Below are positions 44,867-53,903 of a stretch of DNA of 64,000 nucleotides, in pieces. The stretch is from Pseudomonas sp. R84. GTDB taxonomy: Bacteria > Pseudomonadota > Gammaproteobacteria > Pseudomonadales > Pseudomonadaceae. The stretch lies in NCBI RefSeq assembly GCF_009834515.1, contig NZ_CP019426.1, positions 4,143,501 through 4,207,500 of the forward strand, written 5' to 3'. The stretch's first letter is position 1. Each line of letters opens with the position of its first letter. Below the pieces are notes generated by a model. It did no database searches. It was given only the letters and a program-made list of their open reading frames with translations, and was not told where the DNA came from. A program made the translations under genes and the position numbers.

Positions 44867-45835
44867 ATGAAGCGTTTCAAACTCCACCGCCCGCTCCTGC
44901 TCTCTATCGCAGTCACTCTGTTTGCCTGCGCTTCGAACGCGATGGCCGGCAGTTGTGTGGTAGTCGACTCAAAACTCGACACGCTCAACTTCGGCGCCAG
45001 CCTGGCCAGTTCAACCCTGACCATTCCTGCCGACACACCCAATGGCACCGTGGTTTATCAGGACACCGTGCAGTCGACCGCTCACATCTGGAGCTGCTCA
45101 AAGACGTCCATGTTCGGCATTCTGATGAATCCGAAGTTAGGCACCGCCAGCGGTACGGAAACTCTTTTTCCGTTAGGCAAAAGCGGGCTTTCCTACCGGG
45201 TCTGGTTTGCCGCGCTAGACCGCTACCAATCAGCGCCGCAGGCCATCGCGCCCAACACCAGCTATGGCTTCGGTGCAAACTCGGTGCGCCTGGAAATCGT
45301 CAAGACCGGCGAGCTGGCGTCGAAAGTCAACATCGATGCGGGGTATCTGGGCAGCCTGCAGGACGATGATCTGATCCTGAAAAAACTCAACCTGATGAAC
45401 CCCATCGTACTGAACGCCGCCTCCTGCGAGACACCTTCCGTCCCGGTGGCCATGGGCGACGATTATCAACTTCATGAATTTCGCGAAGCCGGCGCCAAGC
45501 CGCGCACGGTGCGCTTCGATATCGCCCTGAACCAATGCCAGACCGGCATCAAGAAAGTCACCTATTCGCTCAAGGCCAACACGCCAGTGATCGACGCGAC
45601 CAAGGGCATCGTCGCACTGAATGCCGGGTCCACCGCCAAAGGCATCGGCCTGCAAGTGATGAATGAAGCGGGCCAGCCGATCGCTTTCGACACGACCTAC
45701 CCGTTCGATGCTTTCAACACCACCGGGCTCAACTTCAAGATCCCGTTGTCAGCCGCTTATTACCGCCTGGGCAATGAAGAACTCAGCGCGGGCAGCGCCA
45801 ATACCGAAGTGACTTTCATCGTCAATTACTTGTGA
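44867..45835 (+). CDS. Fimbrial tip adhesin-like protein
   Basis: 322 residues from the ATG at 44867. A signal peptide ends at SNAMA. A two-part layout, with a first domain that has a cysteine pair (GSCVVVD, IWSCSKTS) and a C-terminal pilin-like domain ending TEVTFIVNYL, fits FimH-type tip adhesins of chaperone-usher fimbriae. The fimbrial operon 9 kb downstream lacks an adhesin gene, which supports the role. It is transcribed on its own, ahead of the regulator genes, and has its own box and -10. Receptor unknown. Confidence 0.75.
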   Translation: MKRFKLHRPLLLSIAVTLFACASNAMAGSCVVVDSKLDTLNFGASLASSTLTIPADTPNGTVVYQDTVQSTAHIWSCSKTSMFGILMNPKLGTASGTETLFPLGKSGLSYRVWFAALDRYQSAPQAIAPNTSYGFGANSVRLEIVKTGELASKVNIDAGYLGSLQDDDLILKKLNLMNPIVLNAASCETPSVPVAMGDDYQLHEFREAGAKPRTVRFDIALNQCQTGIKKVTYSLKANTPVIDATKGIVALNAGSTAKGIGLQVMNEAGQPIAFDTTYPFDAFNTTGLNFKIPLSAAYYRLGNEELSAGSANTEVTFIVNYL

Positions 45836-45839
45836 AGTC

Positions 45840-45884
45840 TTTAAGAATCGTCTGATTTTCGCCGCCCCCGGCCACCCCTACTGT
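45840..45884 (+). promoter_or_regulatory. RcsB-like box and -10 before the regulator operon
   Basis: Box TTTAAGAATCGTCTGATTT (45840-45858), 20 bases, then TACTGT (45879-45884). The predicted start point falls at or next to the kinase ATG (45891), so the mRNA might have almost no leader. Confidence 0.6.
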
Positions 45885-45890
45885 GCCGGC

Positions 45891-48704
45891 ATGCGATTGA
45901 AGAATTACCTCCACCAGATCAGCCCGGTCCTGTCCACGCCCCATGCTGCGCGACGTTTGTTGCGCATTTTTGCGTGGGTGTTGCTGGTGGGCATCCTCGG
46001 TGGCGTGTACAGCTTTCTGCTGTTCACCTTCAACAATGAGATCTCCCAGCGGCGCAGCTACATGAGCAGCGCCATTGCCGAGGCGCATACGTTTTTCACT
46101 ACGCGCGAGGCGCTGCTGGAAAGCCTGAGTTTGTCGGCGACTCGGCAGACTGCGTTAAGCGCGCCGCTGTCCGAAGAGGAAATTCGACTGTTGCTCGGAC
46201 AACCCCCGGGCAAGCAATGGAGCATCTGGCTGACCCAGCGCATGCGCGACTACCTGCAGGCGCGCAAACTGAACCTGCTCTACGTCAGCAGCGGCGCCAA
46301 GGTGCAGGTCTGGCGTCTGTACAACACGACGCCCATGGCCGGCGATTTTCCGCGTGCGATGCTTGATCGCCTGGAAACCCTCAAGCGTGACAACACCAGC
46401 GCCCTCAAAGAAATCTGGCTGACCCACAATTCGCAAGGGCACTCGCAGCTGTACATTTTTATTCGTCTGGATGATCGCGACCTCGATTCCGGCTGGCTCG
46501 GTCTGGAAATGGACGACCGCGAAGTCTCCAGCGCATTGAGCGACCATAGCGCCGGCGAGTTCACCATGTTCAACTCGCAAGGCATGCCACTCTTCAGCAA
46601 CAGCCACAAGCCGCCGCCCGGGCAGGATCTGCCGCTGTTGCGCCAACAGGATTTCTTCGGCTTCGTCGGAGACGGCTGGCTGCCCGAGCAATTGGTGTTG
46701 CGCAAACAGCTGAAATCGTCGGACTGGCAGTTGACCTATTCCATCGACTTGCTCGCAGTGTTGTGGGCGTTGTGGCCACAGATGCTTGGCGCGCTGGCCT
46801 TCTGCGTGGCCAGTATCAGCTTGGTCTGGCTGCTGATCCGGCGTCTGGAACATCGCTTCATCATGCCGACCCTGCAACGCATTCAAGCGTTGGTCGAAAG
46901 TGAGCTGTTCAGCCGCGACGTGATCCAGACCGCGCCAGTGGCGCTCTGCGTATTACGCCGCAGCGATGCTCAAGTGGTGCTGGAAAATACCCTCGCGCAG
47001 CAATGGCTGGGCGCCTGCAGCGAACAACTCGGCCCCGGCTGGATCCGGGCTGCATTCGCGGAAAACGCGCCATGCCTGACCGACTACTTCGAGACCGCCG
47101 ACGGTCGCCACCTGTACCTGAGCTGCGCGCCGACCCGCTACAAGGGCGAAGACGTGTTGCTTTGCGCCTTCAGCGACATCAGCGCACGCCGACAGATCGA
47201 AGCGGCGCTGGAGCAGGCGCGCCAGTCGGCCGATGCCGCCAACGAAGCGAAAACCCTGTTTCTGGCGACCATGAGCCACGAAATCCGCACGCCGCTGTAT
47301 GGCGTGCTCGGCACTCTGGAGTTGCTCGCTCGGACCCGGCTCGACGCTCAGCAGAAAGGTTACTTGCGAGCGATCGAAGGATCGTCGGCGACCCTGCTGC
47401 AATTGATCTGCGACGTGCTCGATGTGTCGAAAATCGAGGCCGGGCAATTGGCGCTGGAACTGAGTGATTTTTCCGTCGTGGCGCTCGCCCAAGAAGCCGT
47501 TCAAGGATACGCGGCGGCGGCACAGAGCAAAGGCTTGCAGCTGTACGCCTGCTTTGACCCGCAATTGCCCGACAGCTTGATCGGCGATGTCAGTCGCTTA
47601 CGGCAGATCCTCAATAATCTGTTGAGTAACGCGGTCAAATTCACCGATTCCGGGCGCGTGGTGTTGCGGGTCAAAGTGCTGACCCGCGAAGGCGAACGCG
47701 TTTGCGTGCAATGGCAGGTCTCGGACACCGGGCGCGGGATTGCCCACGCGGATCAGGCCTTCATCTTCGAACCGTTCTACCAGACCCAAGGCAACAGCCA
47801 TGAGGTTGCCGGTACCGGGCTGGGCCTGCCGATTTGCCTGCGCCTGACCCATCTGATGGATGGCACCCTGCGCATGGTCAGCGAGCCGGGGCTGGGCAGC
47901 AGTTTTTCCCTGACCTTGCCGCTGGAGCAGCGCTCGGGTAATGCGCAGCCTGAGGGCAAGGCGAAGCTCGCGGCCGATACCGTTTACGTGGTGTCGCCAG
48001 TGCGCGAGCTGGCCGAAAGCCTCGCTGGCTGGTTGCGCCGCTGGGGCGCTCTGCCGCATATCGGCGCACCGGCCAGCCACGACGGTGCCGACGATGGCGT
48101 GTTGCTTGAGTTGTGGCCTGCGCCGATGGAACAGCGCCGAGAACTGCGCTGGGCAGGGCCACGTATTCTGGCGAGCGGCGATGGCGCGTGGGAGTCGCTG
48201 AGCAAAGGCGACGGCTGGCTCGTCAACCTGAACGATCTGGCCGCGATCCGCCAGGCGGTGTGCCAAGCGCAGGGCGGTCCCGTCATCGAGCATCAACACC
48301 CCGCTCAAACCCAGGTGCTGGCGGCGTTACACCTGCACATCCTCGTCGCCGAAGACAATGCGATCAACCAACTGATCCTGCGTGACCAATTGCAGGAACT
48401 GGGCTGCACGGTGACGTTGGCCAGCGATGGCGAAGAAGCCTTGTCACTCTGGCAGGACGACAGCTTCGATGTCGTCCTGACTGACGTGAACATGCCACAT
48501 CTCAACGGCTACGAACTGGCCAAGGCCCTGCGACACCTGGGCTGCACCACGCCGATCATCGGCGCCACCGCCAACGCCCTGCGCGGTGAAGAGGCGTTGT
48601 GCCTGGCCGCCGGCATGAATCACTGCCTGATCAAACCTTTCACGTTGCGAGCCTTGTCGACCGCACTGGCTCCCTACCAACGAGTCGCCGATGAAGTCCT
48701 CTAG
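45891..48704 (+). CDS. Hybrid sensor histidine kinase without Hpt (PvrS/RcsC/RocS-like)
   Basis: 937 residues. Membrane helices at about 25-47 and 295-317 frame a periplasmic sensor region. Then come a PAS-like segment (about 345-435), HisKA with H463 (ATMSHEIRTPLYGVLG), HATPase_c, a degenerate receiver-like stretch (about 700-800) and a receiver with D865 (LTDVNMP). It ends right after the receiver, with no Hpt domain. It overlaps the EAL regulator gene by 14 bases. The likely role is control of the local fimbria. Confidence 0.88.
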   Translation: MRLKNYLHQISPVLSTPHAARRLLRIFAWVLLVGILGGVYSFLLFTFNNEISQRRSYMSSAIAEAHTFFTTREALLESLSLSATRQTALSAPLSEEEIRLLLGQPPGKQWSIWLTQRMRDYLQARKLNLLYVSSGAKVQVWRLYNTTPMAGDFPRAMLDRLETLKRDNTSALKEIWLTHNSQGHSQLYIFIRLDDRDLDSGWLGLEMDDREVSSALSDHSAGEFTMFNSQGMPLFSNSHKPPPGQDLPLLRQQDFFGFVGDGWLPEQLVLRKQLKSSDWQLTYSIDLLAVLWALWPQMLGALAFCVASISLVWLLIRRLEHRFIMPTLQRIQALVESELFSRDVIQTAPVALCVLRRSDAQVVLENTLAQQWLGACSEQLGPGWIRAAFAENAPCLTDYFETADGRHLYLSCAPTRYKGEDVLLCAFSDISARRQIEAALEQARQSADAANEAKTLFLATMSHEIRTPLYGVLGTLELLARTRLDAQQKGYLRAIEGSSATLLQLICDVLDVSKIEAGQLALELSDFSVVALAQEAVQGYAAAAQSKGLQLYACFDPQLPDSLIGDVSRLRQILNNLLSNAVKFTDSGRVVLRVKVLTREGERVCVQWQVSDTGRGIAHADQAFIFEPFYQTQGNSHEVAGTGLGLPICLRLTHLMDGTLRMVSEPGLGSSFSLTLPLEQRSGNAQPEGKAKLAADTVYVVSPVRELAESLAGWLRRWGALPHIGAPASHDGADDGVLLELWPAPMEQRRELRWAGPRILASGDGAWESLSKGDGWLVNLNDLAAIRQAVCQAQGGPVIEHQHPAQTQVLAALHLHILVAEDNAINQLILRDQLQELGCTVTLASDGEEALSLWQDDSFDVVLTDVNMPHLNGYELAKALRHLGCTTPIIGATANALRGEEALCLAAGMNHCLIKPFTLRALSTALAPYQRVADEVL

Positions 48705-49878
48705 CCTACTGATTGTCGAAGATCACCCATTTCAGCATCTGTACTTGCAGAACCTGTTCAATGCGCTGGGCGTGTTCGATCTGGAATTTGCCCGGGACGG
48801 CGAAGAAGCCCTGCACCGCCTGCAAAATCGCGAATTCGATCTGGTGCTTACCGATCTGTTGATGCCGGGCATGGACGGCGTGCAGTTCATTCAGGGCCTC
48901 GCGATGCAGAAATCGCGCCCGGCACTGGCGATCATGAGCGCCGCCTCGCGGCGCATGCTGATGGGTGCGAGCCTGGTGGCGAGCAATCTGCAGGTGAAGG
49001 TCATCGGGCTGATTTCCAAACCGGTCAACAGCGCGGCATTGCACTGCCTGATCGAGCAGTTGCAGGCGTTGCGTCAGGACGCGCCTGTTGCCGCGCATAC
49101 CGGTATTGATCGGCAGAGCATTTTGCGCGCGCTGGACAACGGTGAGCTGCAAGCCTGGTTTCAACCCAAGAAGGCGCTGGACAATGGCCGCATCGTCGCC
49201 GCCGAAGCACTGGTGCGCTGGGTGCACCCCGAACATGGCATGTTGTTACCGGGGTTATTTCTGCCGGTGCTGATCGCCCACGACCTTGAAGAACATCTGC
49301 TCTGGCGCATGCTGGAACAGGCGATTGCCGCCCAGGCAATATGGCGCCAGCAAGGCTATGACATTCCGGTGTCGATCAATCTGCCCACGCACTTGCTCAA
49401 CAGCCACGACCTGCCCGATCGCATCCTCGCCTTTGTCCTGCAACACAACGGTCTGCCGGCGCGGATCTGTTTCGAGCTGATGGAATGCTCGGTGCCCGAC
49501 GACATCAGCAATTTCTACGCCGGAGCCTGTCGCTTGCGGATCAAGGGTTTCGGCTTGTCTCAGGATGATTTCGGCAAAGGCTACAGCGCCTACATGAACC
49601 TGGTGTCGGCGCCGTTTACCGAGCTGAAAATCGACCGTGCACTGGTCCAGGGTTGCAACAGCAACGCCGAACTGGCGCAAGCGCTGACCAGCATCGTCAC
49701 CCTGGGTCGGCAACTGGGCCTGACGGTGGTGGCCGAAGGCGTGGAAACCGCGCAAGAACTTGCTCTGTTGCGTAAGATCGACTGCACTCAGGTTCAGGGT
49801 TTCCTGATTTCCCACGCAGTGTCTTCGGAGCAGTTCCAGCAGTTGCTCAGCCACGACGGCCCGGCGAATGTCTGGTGA
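48691..49878 (+). CDS. REC-EAL response regulator, c-di-GMP phosphodiesterase (PvrR/RocR-like)
   Basis: 395 residues. Receiver with D55 (LTDLLMP), then an EAL domain whose active residues look complete: EAL at 172-174, SINLP, FELMEC, QDDFGKGYSAY, KIDRAL, VVAEGVE and VQGF. It would degrade c-di-GMP and so oppose fimbria expression, as PvrR and RocR do in P. aeruginosa. It probably takes phosphate from the neighbouring kinases. Confidence 0.9.
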   Translation: MKSSSLLIVEDHPFQHLYLQNLFNALGVFDLEFARDGEEALHRLQNREFDLVLTDLLMPGMDGVQFIQGLAMQKSRPALAIMSAASRRMLMGASLVASNLQVKVIGLISKPVNSAALHCLIEQLQALRQDAPVAAHTGIDRQSILRALDNGELQAWFQPKKALDNGRIVAAEALVRWVHPEHGMLLPGLFLPVLIAHDLEEHLLWRMLEQAIAAQAIWRQQGYDIPVSINLPTHLLNSHDLPDRILAFVLQHNGLPARICFELMECSVPDDISNFYAGACRLRIKGFGLSQDDFGKGYSAYMNLVSAPFTELKIDRALVQGCNSNAELAQALTSIVTLGRQLGLTVVAEGVETAQELALLRKIDCTQVQGFLISHAVSSEQFQQLLSHDGPANVW

Positions 49879-49924
49879 CCGGCACAATGCAGTGGACAAT
49901 CACCACTTGCCATCGAGGCCATCC

Positions 49925-49966
49925 ATGTTCACTCGCGTAATCACTTTCTTTGACCGGGCGTGTTGA
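49925..49966 (+). CDS. Possible 13-residue upstream ORF
   Basis: ATG at 49925 with GAGG upstream encodes MFTRVITFFDRAC; its TGA overlaps the ATG of the next kinase (TGATG). It could couple translation, since the kinase has only a weak ribosome site of its own. Confidence 0.3.
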   Translation: MFTRVITFFDRAC

Positions 49967-52900
49967 TGCCGCATCCCAATGCCTTGCTGGAAAAACTCGC
50001 CAGCAGTTCACTGCGCCTGAACAAGGGCTTGCTGATCCTCGGCGCGCTGGTTTTGCTGTTGCTGGGCATCAGCTATCTCGGCGTGCAGCGCATGGTCGAA
50101 GAACAGCGCGATACCATGCAGTTCCACTTCGCCCGGCTGATGGAAAACATTCGCGAGCAGGAAGCGTTTCTCGGCGATATCTCACGGGCCAGCGACAAGG
50201 GCGAGTACTTCCCGGAAACCGTGGCGCCGCCGGTGGTGCAAAAGCGTTTGCCCGAAGAAGGGCCGAACATTTATGAAGGCCGTGGGCTGCCGTTCTCGCT
50301 GCCATTCAGCGTCAAGATCGACCCCGAGCGAATCGCTCCCAGCCAACACCCCAAGGTGTTTGCCCTCGGCAGCTATCTGGCAGCGTATTACAGCGCCTTC
50401 TGGGCGGCCTCGCATTACCAGTCGCCGCAGGTGATCCTGCTCAACGGCCCGGACAATTTCGATATCGCCGTGCCCGCCGCCGGTCGTCTGCGAGGTGCGG
50501 GGCCAACGCAAATCAGCACCTTCGTCGAGATCATGACCCAGAAGAATCTGCAACGGCGCGCGCAGACTTCAGCGCAAGTGCAGTGGGCGCCCTACCCGTT
50601 CGCTGCGGACGACAACGTGACGCCGAGCCTGCTCGCTTATGTACGGATCAACCTGAGCAAACCGACGCTGACCATTGAAGGGGCGAATTCCTGGGTAGTG
50701 CTCGGCTCGCTGCTGAAGCTCTCGCAAGTCAACAATATCGAGCGTTTGATGAAATGGTCGATCTACGATGACTTCACCCTGATCACGCCCAGCGGCACAG
50801 TGTTGATCGGCGAACTCAAGCCTGATCGGGTGCTCAATGAAGGCGCAAACCTGACCCGCGACGGTCTGGTGTTCAAGCTGAGCAGCCCCGGTGAACGGCA
50901 CTGGACGGCGATCTATGTGATCAGCGTGCAGAGTTTTCTCGATTACGCATTATGGCCATTGCTGTGTCTGCTGGGCTTGGTGCTGGTAGTGCTCGGCAGT
51001 GGCCGAGCGCTGAATCGCTGGTACGCGCAACGGGTGATTTTGCCCGCACAAAGTGCCCACGCAAGCATCGCCGAAAGTGAAGCGTTCAGCCGTGCGGTCA
51101 TCGATACCGCACCGACCGGCCTGTGCGTGATCAGCCGTCGTGATCATCAGGTCTTGCTGGAAAACCAGCGCGCCCAGCAATGGCACGACACCCAGGAATT
51201 GATCAGCCTGCTCGAACAACAAGGCGCGACCGGCCATGGCCACGCGGAGCTTGAGATCGACGGCCGGCATTTGCACGTGGCCTTCATCGCCACCCGTTAT
51301 CAGGGCCAGGACGCGTGGCTGTGTGCGCTGCACGATGTCACCCGCCATGTCGAAGATGCAGCGGCACTGGAAGTCGCCCGTCAGGCGGCCGATTCGGCCA
51401 ATCAGGCAAAAAGCCGTTTTCTGGCAACCATGAGCCATGAAATCCGCACGCCGCTGTATGGCGTGCTCGGCACCCTGGAACTGCTTGGCCTGACCGATCT
51501 CGCGCCGCGTCAGCAGGCCTATCTGGAAACCATTCAGCGCTCGTCCGCCAGCCTGTTCAAACTGATCAGCGACGTGCTGGATGTGTCGAAAATCGAGGCC
51601 GGGCAGATGAACCTTGAGCTTCAGCCGTTCTGCCCGCTGGAGCTGACCGAAGACGTGGTGCGCAGCTACGGCGCGTTTGCCCGAGGCAAAGGTCTGCAAC
51701 TGTACGCCTGCATTGATGCGGCATTGCCGGATCAACTGCTCGGTGATGCGCAACGCATTCGCCAGATCCTCAACAACCTGCTGAGCAACGCGATCAAGTT
51801 CACCGATAACGGGCGCGTTGTGGTGCGCGTTGTGGTGCTGCAAAGCACTGGCGGCCGCGCCGAGGTGCAGTGGCAGGTCAGCGATTCCGGCGTGGGTATT
51901 TCCCAGGCACAGCAAGAGCAATTGTTCGACCCTTTCTATCAAGTCAATGAAGCCGATAGTCATGCCGGTGCGGGTCTCGGTCTGGCCATTTGCAAATGGC
52001 TGTGCGAGTTGATGCATGGCGAGTTGAATGTGGTCAGCGAACCGGGCCTGGGCAGTCGCTTCAACCTGCAACTGGCGCTGGATTGCGCGCCGGGCAGGCT
52101 CGCCGATTGCCCGGCCTTCGAGGCCGGCAGCGCCGCCGTTTACGTGCGCGCACCGGTCGCCGAACTGGCGCAGCATCTGCTCGGCTGGCTGCACCGCTTT
52201 GGTCTGGATTGCCGTCTGGTGACGCACGAGTTGCCGTCGTCTTCCGCGCTGCTGGTGGATCTTGCGCCGCTGACCCACGCCACGGTTTTCGATGGCCAGC
52301 GAATCGTCGCAATACCGGGCGGCCCCAACCCGGCACAGATCAGCGGCAGCGGCTGGCAGGTCGATGCCGACGATGTGCGCGCGATTGGCTGGGCGATCGC
52401 GCTGGCAAGGCACGACGCCCATCAGCGGCGCGTACCCGAGCAGCAGGAAAATACCCGAGCACTGAACCTGCGCGTGCTGGTGGCCGAGGATAATGTGATC
52501 AACGCAGCGGTCATCCAGGAACAACTGGAGGCACTAGGCTGCTCGGTGGTTGTCACTACCAACGGCGAACAGGCGCTGGAGCGATGGGCGCCGGGGCGCT
52601 TCGATATGCTGCTGACCGACGTCAACATGCCGATCATGAACGGCTATGAGCTGACCACAGCCTTGCGCGAACAGGATGCAACGCTGCCGATCATCGGTGT
52701 TACCGCCAACGCCTTGCGCGAAGAAGGCGAACGCTGCGCCGCTGTGGGTATGAACGCATGGTTGGTCAAACCGCTGAACCTGGCGACGCTGCGCGCGCAA
52801 CTGCAAAGCCACTGCCAGATTCCGATCGCGCAGGTCGCTGACATCCCGCCAGCGCTATCGCCGAAGATGCGCGAGCTGTTTGTCTCGACACTGCACAAGG

Positions 52901-53127
52901 ATATTCAGACCACCCTCAGCGCGCTGGATGCCGCCGACGCCAACAGCGTCGCGCAGCAACTGCACAGCATGGCCGGTGCGTTGGGTGCGGTGCAGGTCGA
53001 GGCGCTGGCCCAAGCTTTCGTTGCACTGGAATGCCGCCTGACCGGCATGTCGGTGACTCCCGCGCTGGCCGTAGAGGTTCGTCAACAACTGGCGCGCCTG
53101 ACTGACCTGCTCGACGCCCTTGAATAA
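49966..53127 (+). CDS. Hybrid sensor histidine kinase with Hpt (PvrS/RcsC/RocS-like)
   Basis: 1053 residues from the ATG at 49966 (GTG and TTG two and one codons upstream are alternatives). Membrane helices at about 22-40 and 325-347 frame a periplasmic sensor. PAS-like segment, HisKA with H491, HATPase_c, degenerate receiver-like stretch, receiver with D885 and a C-terminal Hpt with H1000 (QLHSMAGALGAV). It is a diverged paralog of the kinase at 45891. It can supply the Hpt step for both output regulators. Confidence 0.9.
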   Translation: MPHPNALLEKLASSSLRLNKGLLILGALVLLLLGISYLGVQRMVEEQRDTMQFHFARLMENIREQEAFLGDISRASDKGEYFPETVAPPVVQKRLPEEGPNIYEGRGLPFSLPFSVKIDPERIAPSQHPKVFALGSYLAAYYSAFWAASHYQSPQVILLNGPDNFDIAVPAAGRLRGAGPTQISTFVEIMTQKNLQRRAQTSAQVQWAPYPFAADDNVTPSLLAYVRINLSKPTLTIEGANSWVVLGSLLKLSQVNNIERLMKWSIYDDFTLITPSGTVLIGELKPDRVLNEGANLTRDGLVFKLSSPGERHWTAIYVISVQSFLDYALWPLLCLLGLVLVVLGSGRALNRWYAQRVILPAQSAHASIAESEAFSRAVIDTAPTGLCVISRRDHQVLLENQRAQQWHDTQELISLLEQQGATGHGHAELEIDGRHLHVAFIATRYQGQDAWLCALHDVTRHVEDAAALEVARQAADSANQAKSRFLATMSHEIRTPLYGVLGTLELLGLTDLAPRQQAYLETIQRSSASLFKLISDVLDVSKIEAGQMNLELQPFCPLELTEDVVRSYGAFARGKGLQLYACIDAALPDQLLGDAQRIRQILNNLLSNAIKFTDNGRVVVRVVVLQSTGGRAEVQWQVSDSGVGISQAQQEQLFDPFYQVNEADSHAGAGLGLAICKWLCELMHGELNVVSEPGLGSRFNLQLALDCAPGRLADCPAFEAGSAAVYVRAPVAELAQHLLGWLHRFGLDCRLVTHELPSSSALLVDLAPLTHATVFDGQRIVAIPGGPNPAQISGSGWQVDADDVRAIGWAIALARHDAHQRRVPEQQENTRALNLRVLVAEDNVINAAVIQEQLEALGCSVVVTTNGEQALERWAPGRFDMLLTDVNMPIMNGYELTTALREQDATLPIIGVTANALREEGERCAAVGMNAWLVKPLNLATLRAQLQSHCQIPIAQVADIPPALSPKMRELFVSTLHKDIQTTLSALDAADANSVAQQLHSMAGALGAVQVEALAQAFVALECRLTGMSVTPALAVEVRQQLARLTDLLDALE

Positions 53128-53149
53128 TTTCACTCTGGATAAAGCACTC

Positions 53150-53797
53150 ATGGAAACCTTCAACGTTGTCATCGCCGATGATCATCCCATCGTCCTGCTG
53201 GGGGTGCGGGAACTGGTCGAGCGCGACCGGCGCTTCAGCGTAGTCGGCGAGGCCGTGTGTTCCGATGGTTTGATCAAGCTGCTGAGGTCACAACCGGTGG
53301 ATCTGCTGATCACCGACTTCAACATGCCCGGTGACTCGCCCTACGGTGATGGCCTGAAACTGGTGGAGTACGTGACCCGACACTTTCCCGCAGTGCGGGT
53401 GCTGGTGCTGACCATGATTTCCAACCCGTTGATCCTGACCCGCCTGCAAGAACTCGGCGTACTTGCAGTCATTCAGAAAAGCCAGTTGCACGTTGAAATA
53501 GAAGTGGCGCTCAAAACCATCGCCAAGGGCAAGCGCATAAGCGGCCATCGAACGACGCCGACTTCGGTGCTGGACGATGGCGCCGATCTCGATGAACGTT
53601 TCTCCCGTCTATCGCCCAAGGAACATGAAATCCTGCGCTTGTTTGTTCAGGGGCAAGGCGTCAATGAAATCGCCCGAGGTCTGAATCGAAGTGCAAAGAC
53701 AATCAGCACGCAGAAGATTTCGGCCATGCGCAAACTGGATGTCAGCAGTGATCAGGAGCTGCTGACTTACTGCATCGAACGCAACTTGTTCAATTGA
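53150..53797 (+). CDS. REC-LuxR response regulator (RcsB/RocA1-like)
   Basis: 215 residues from the ATG at 53150. Receiver with D56 (LLITDFNMPGDSPYGDGL, the RcsB-type loop) and a LuxR-type helix-turn-helix (LSPKEHEILRLFVQGQGVNEIARGLNRSAKTISTQK, read in two parts). Its place directly before the fimbrial subunit gene mirrors rcsB-cupD. It is the prime candidate to bind the shared 19-bp box. Confidence 0.9.
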   Translation: METFNVVIADDHPIVLLGVRELVERDRRFSVVGEAVCSDGLIKLLRSQPVDLLITDFNMPGDSPYGDGLKLVEYVTRHFPAVRVLVLTMISNPLILTRLQELGVLAVIQKSQLHVEIEVALKTIAKGKRISGHRTTPTSVLDDGADLDERFSRLSPKEHEILRLFVQGQGVNEIARGLNRSAKTISTQKISAMRKLDVSSDQELLTYCIERNLFN

Positions 53798-53828
53798 CAG
53801 ACTGTTGCCCCTCGCAACTTGCTGGTTT

Positions 53829-53873
53829 CTAGGGATTGTCTGATGTTGCAGCGCCCAACCGGGTTTTATCGTG
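53829..53873 (+). promoter_or_regulatory. RcsB-like box and -10 before the fimbrial operon
   Basis: Box TCTAGGGATTGTCTGATGT (53829-53847), 20 bases, then TATCGT (53868-53873). The ATG of the major subunit lies 30 bases further. Confidence 0.65.
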
Positions 53874-53903
53874 TTGTCTTTACCCCACCAATGGAAAAGC
53901 AAC

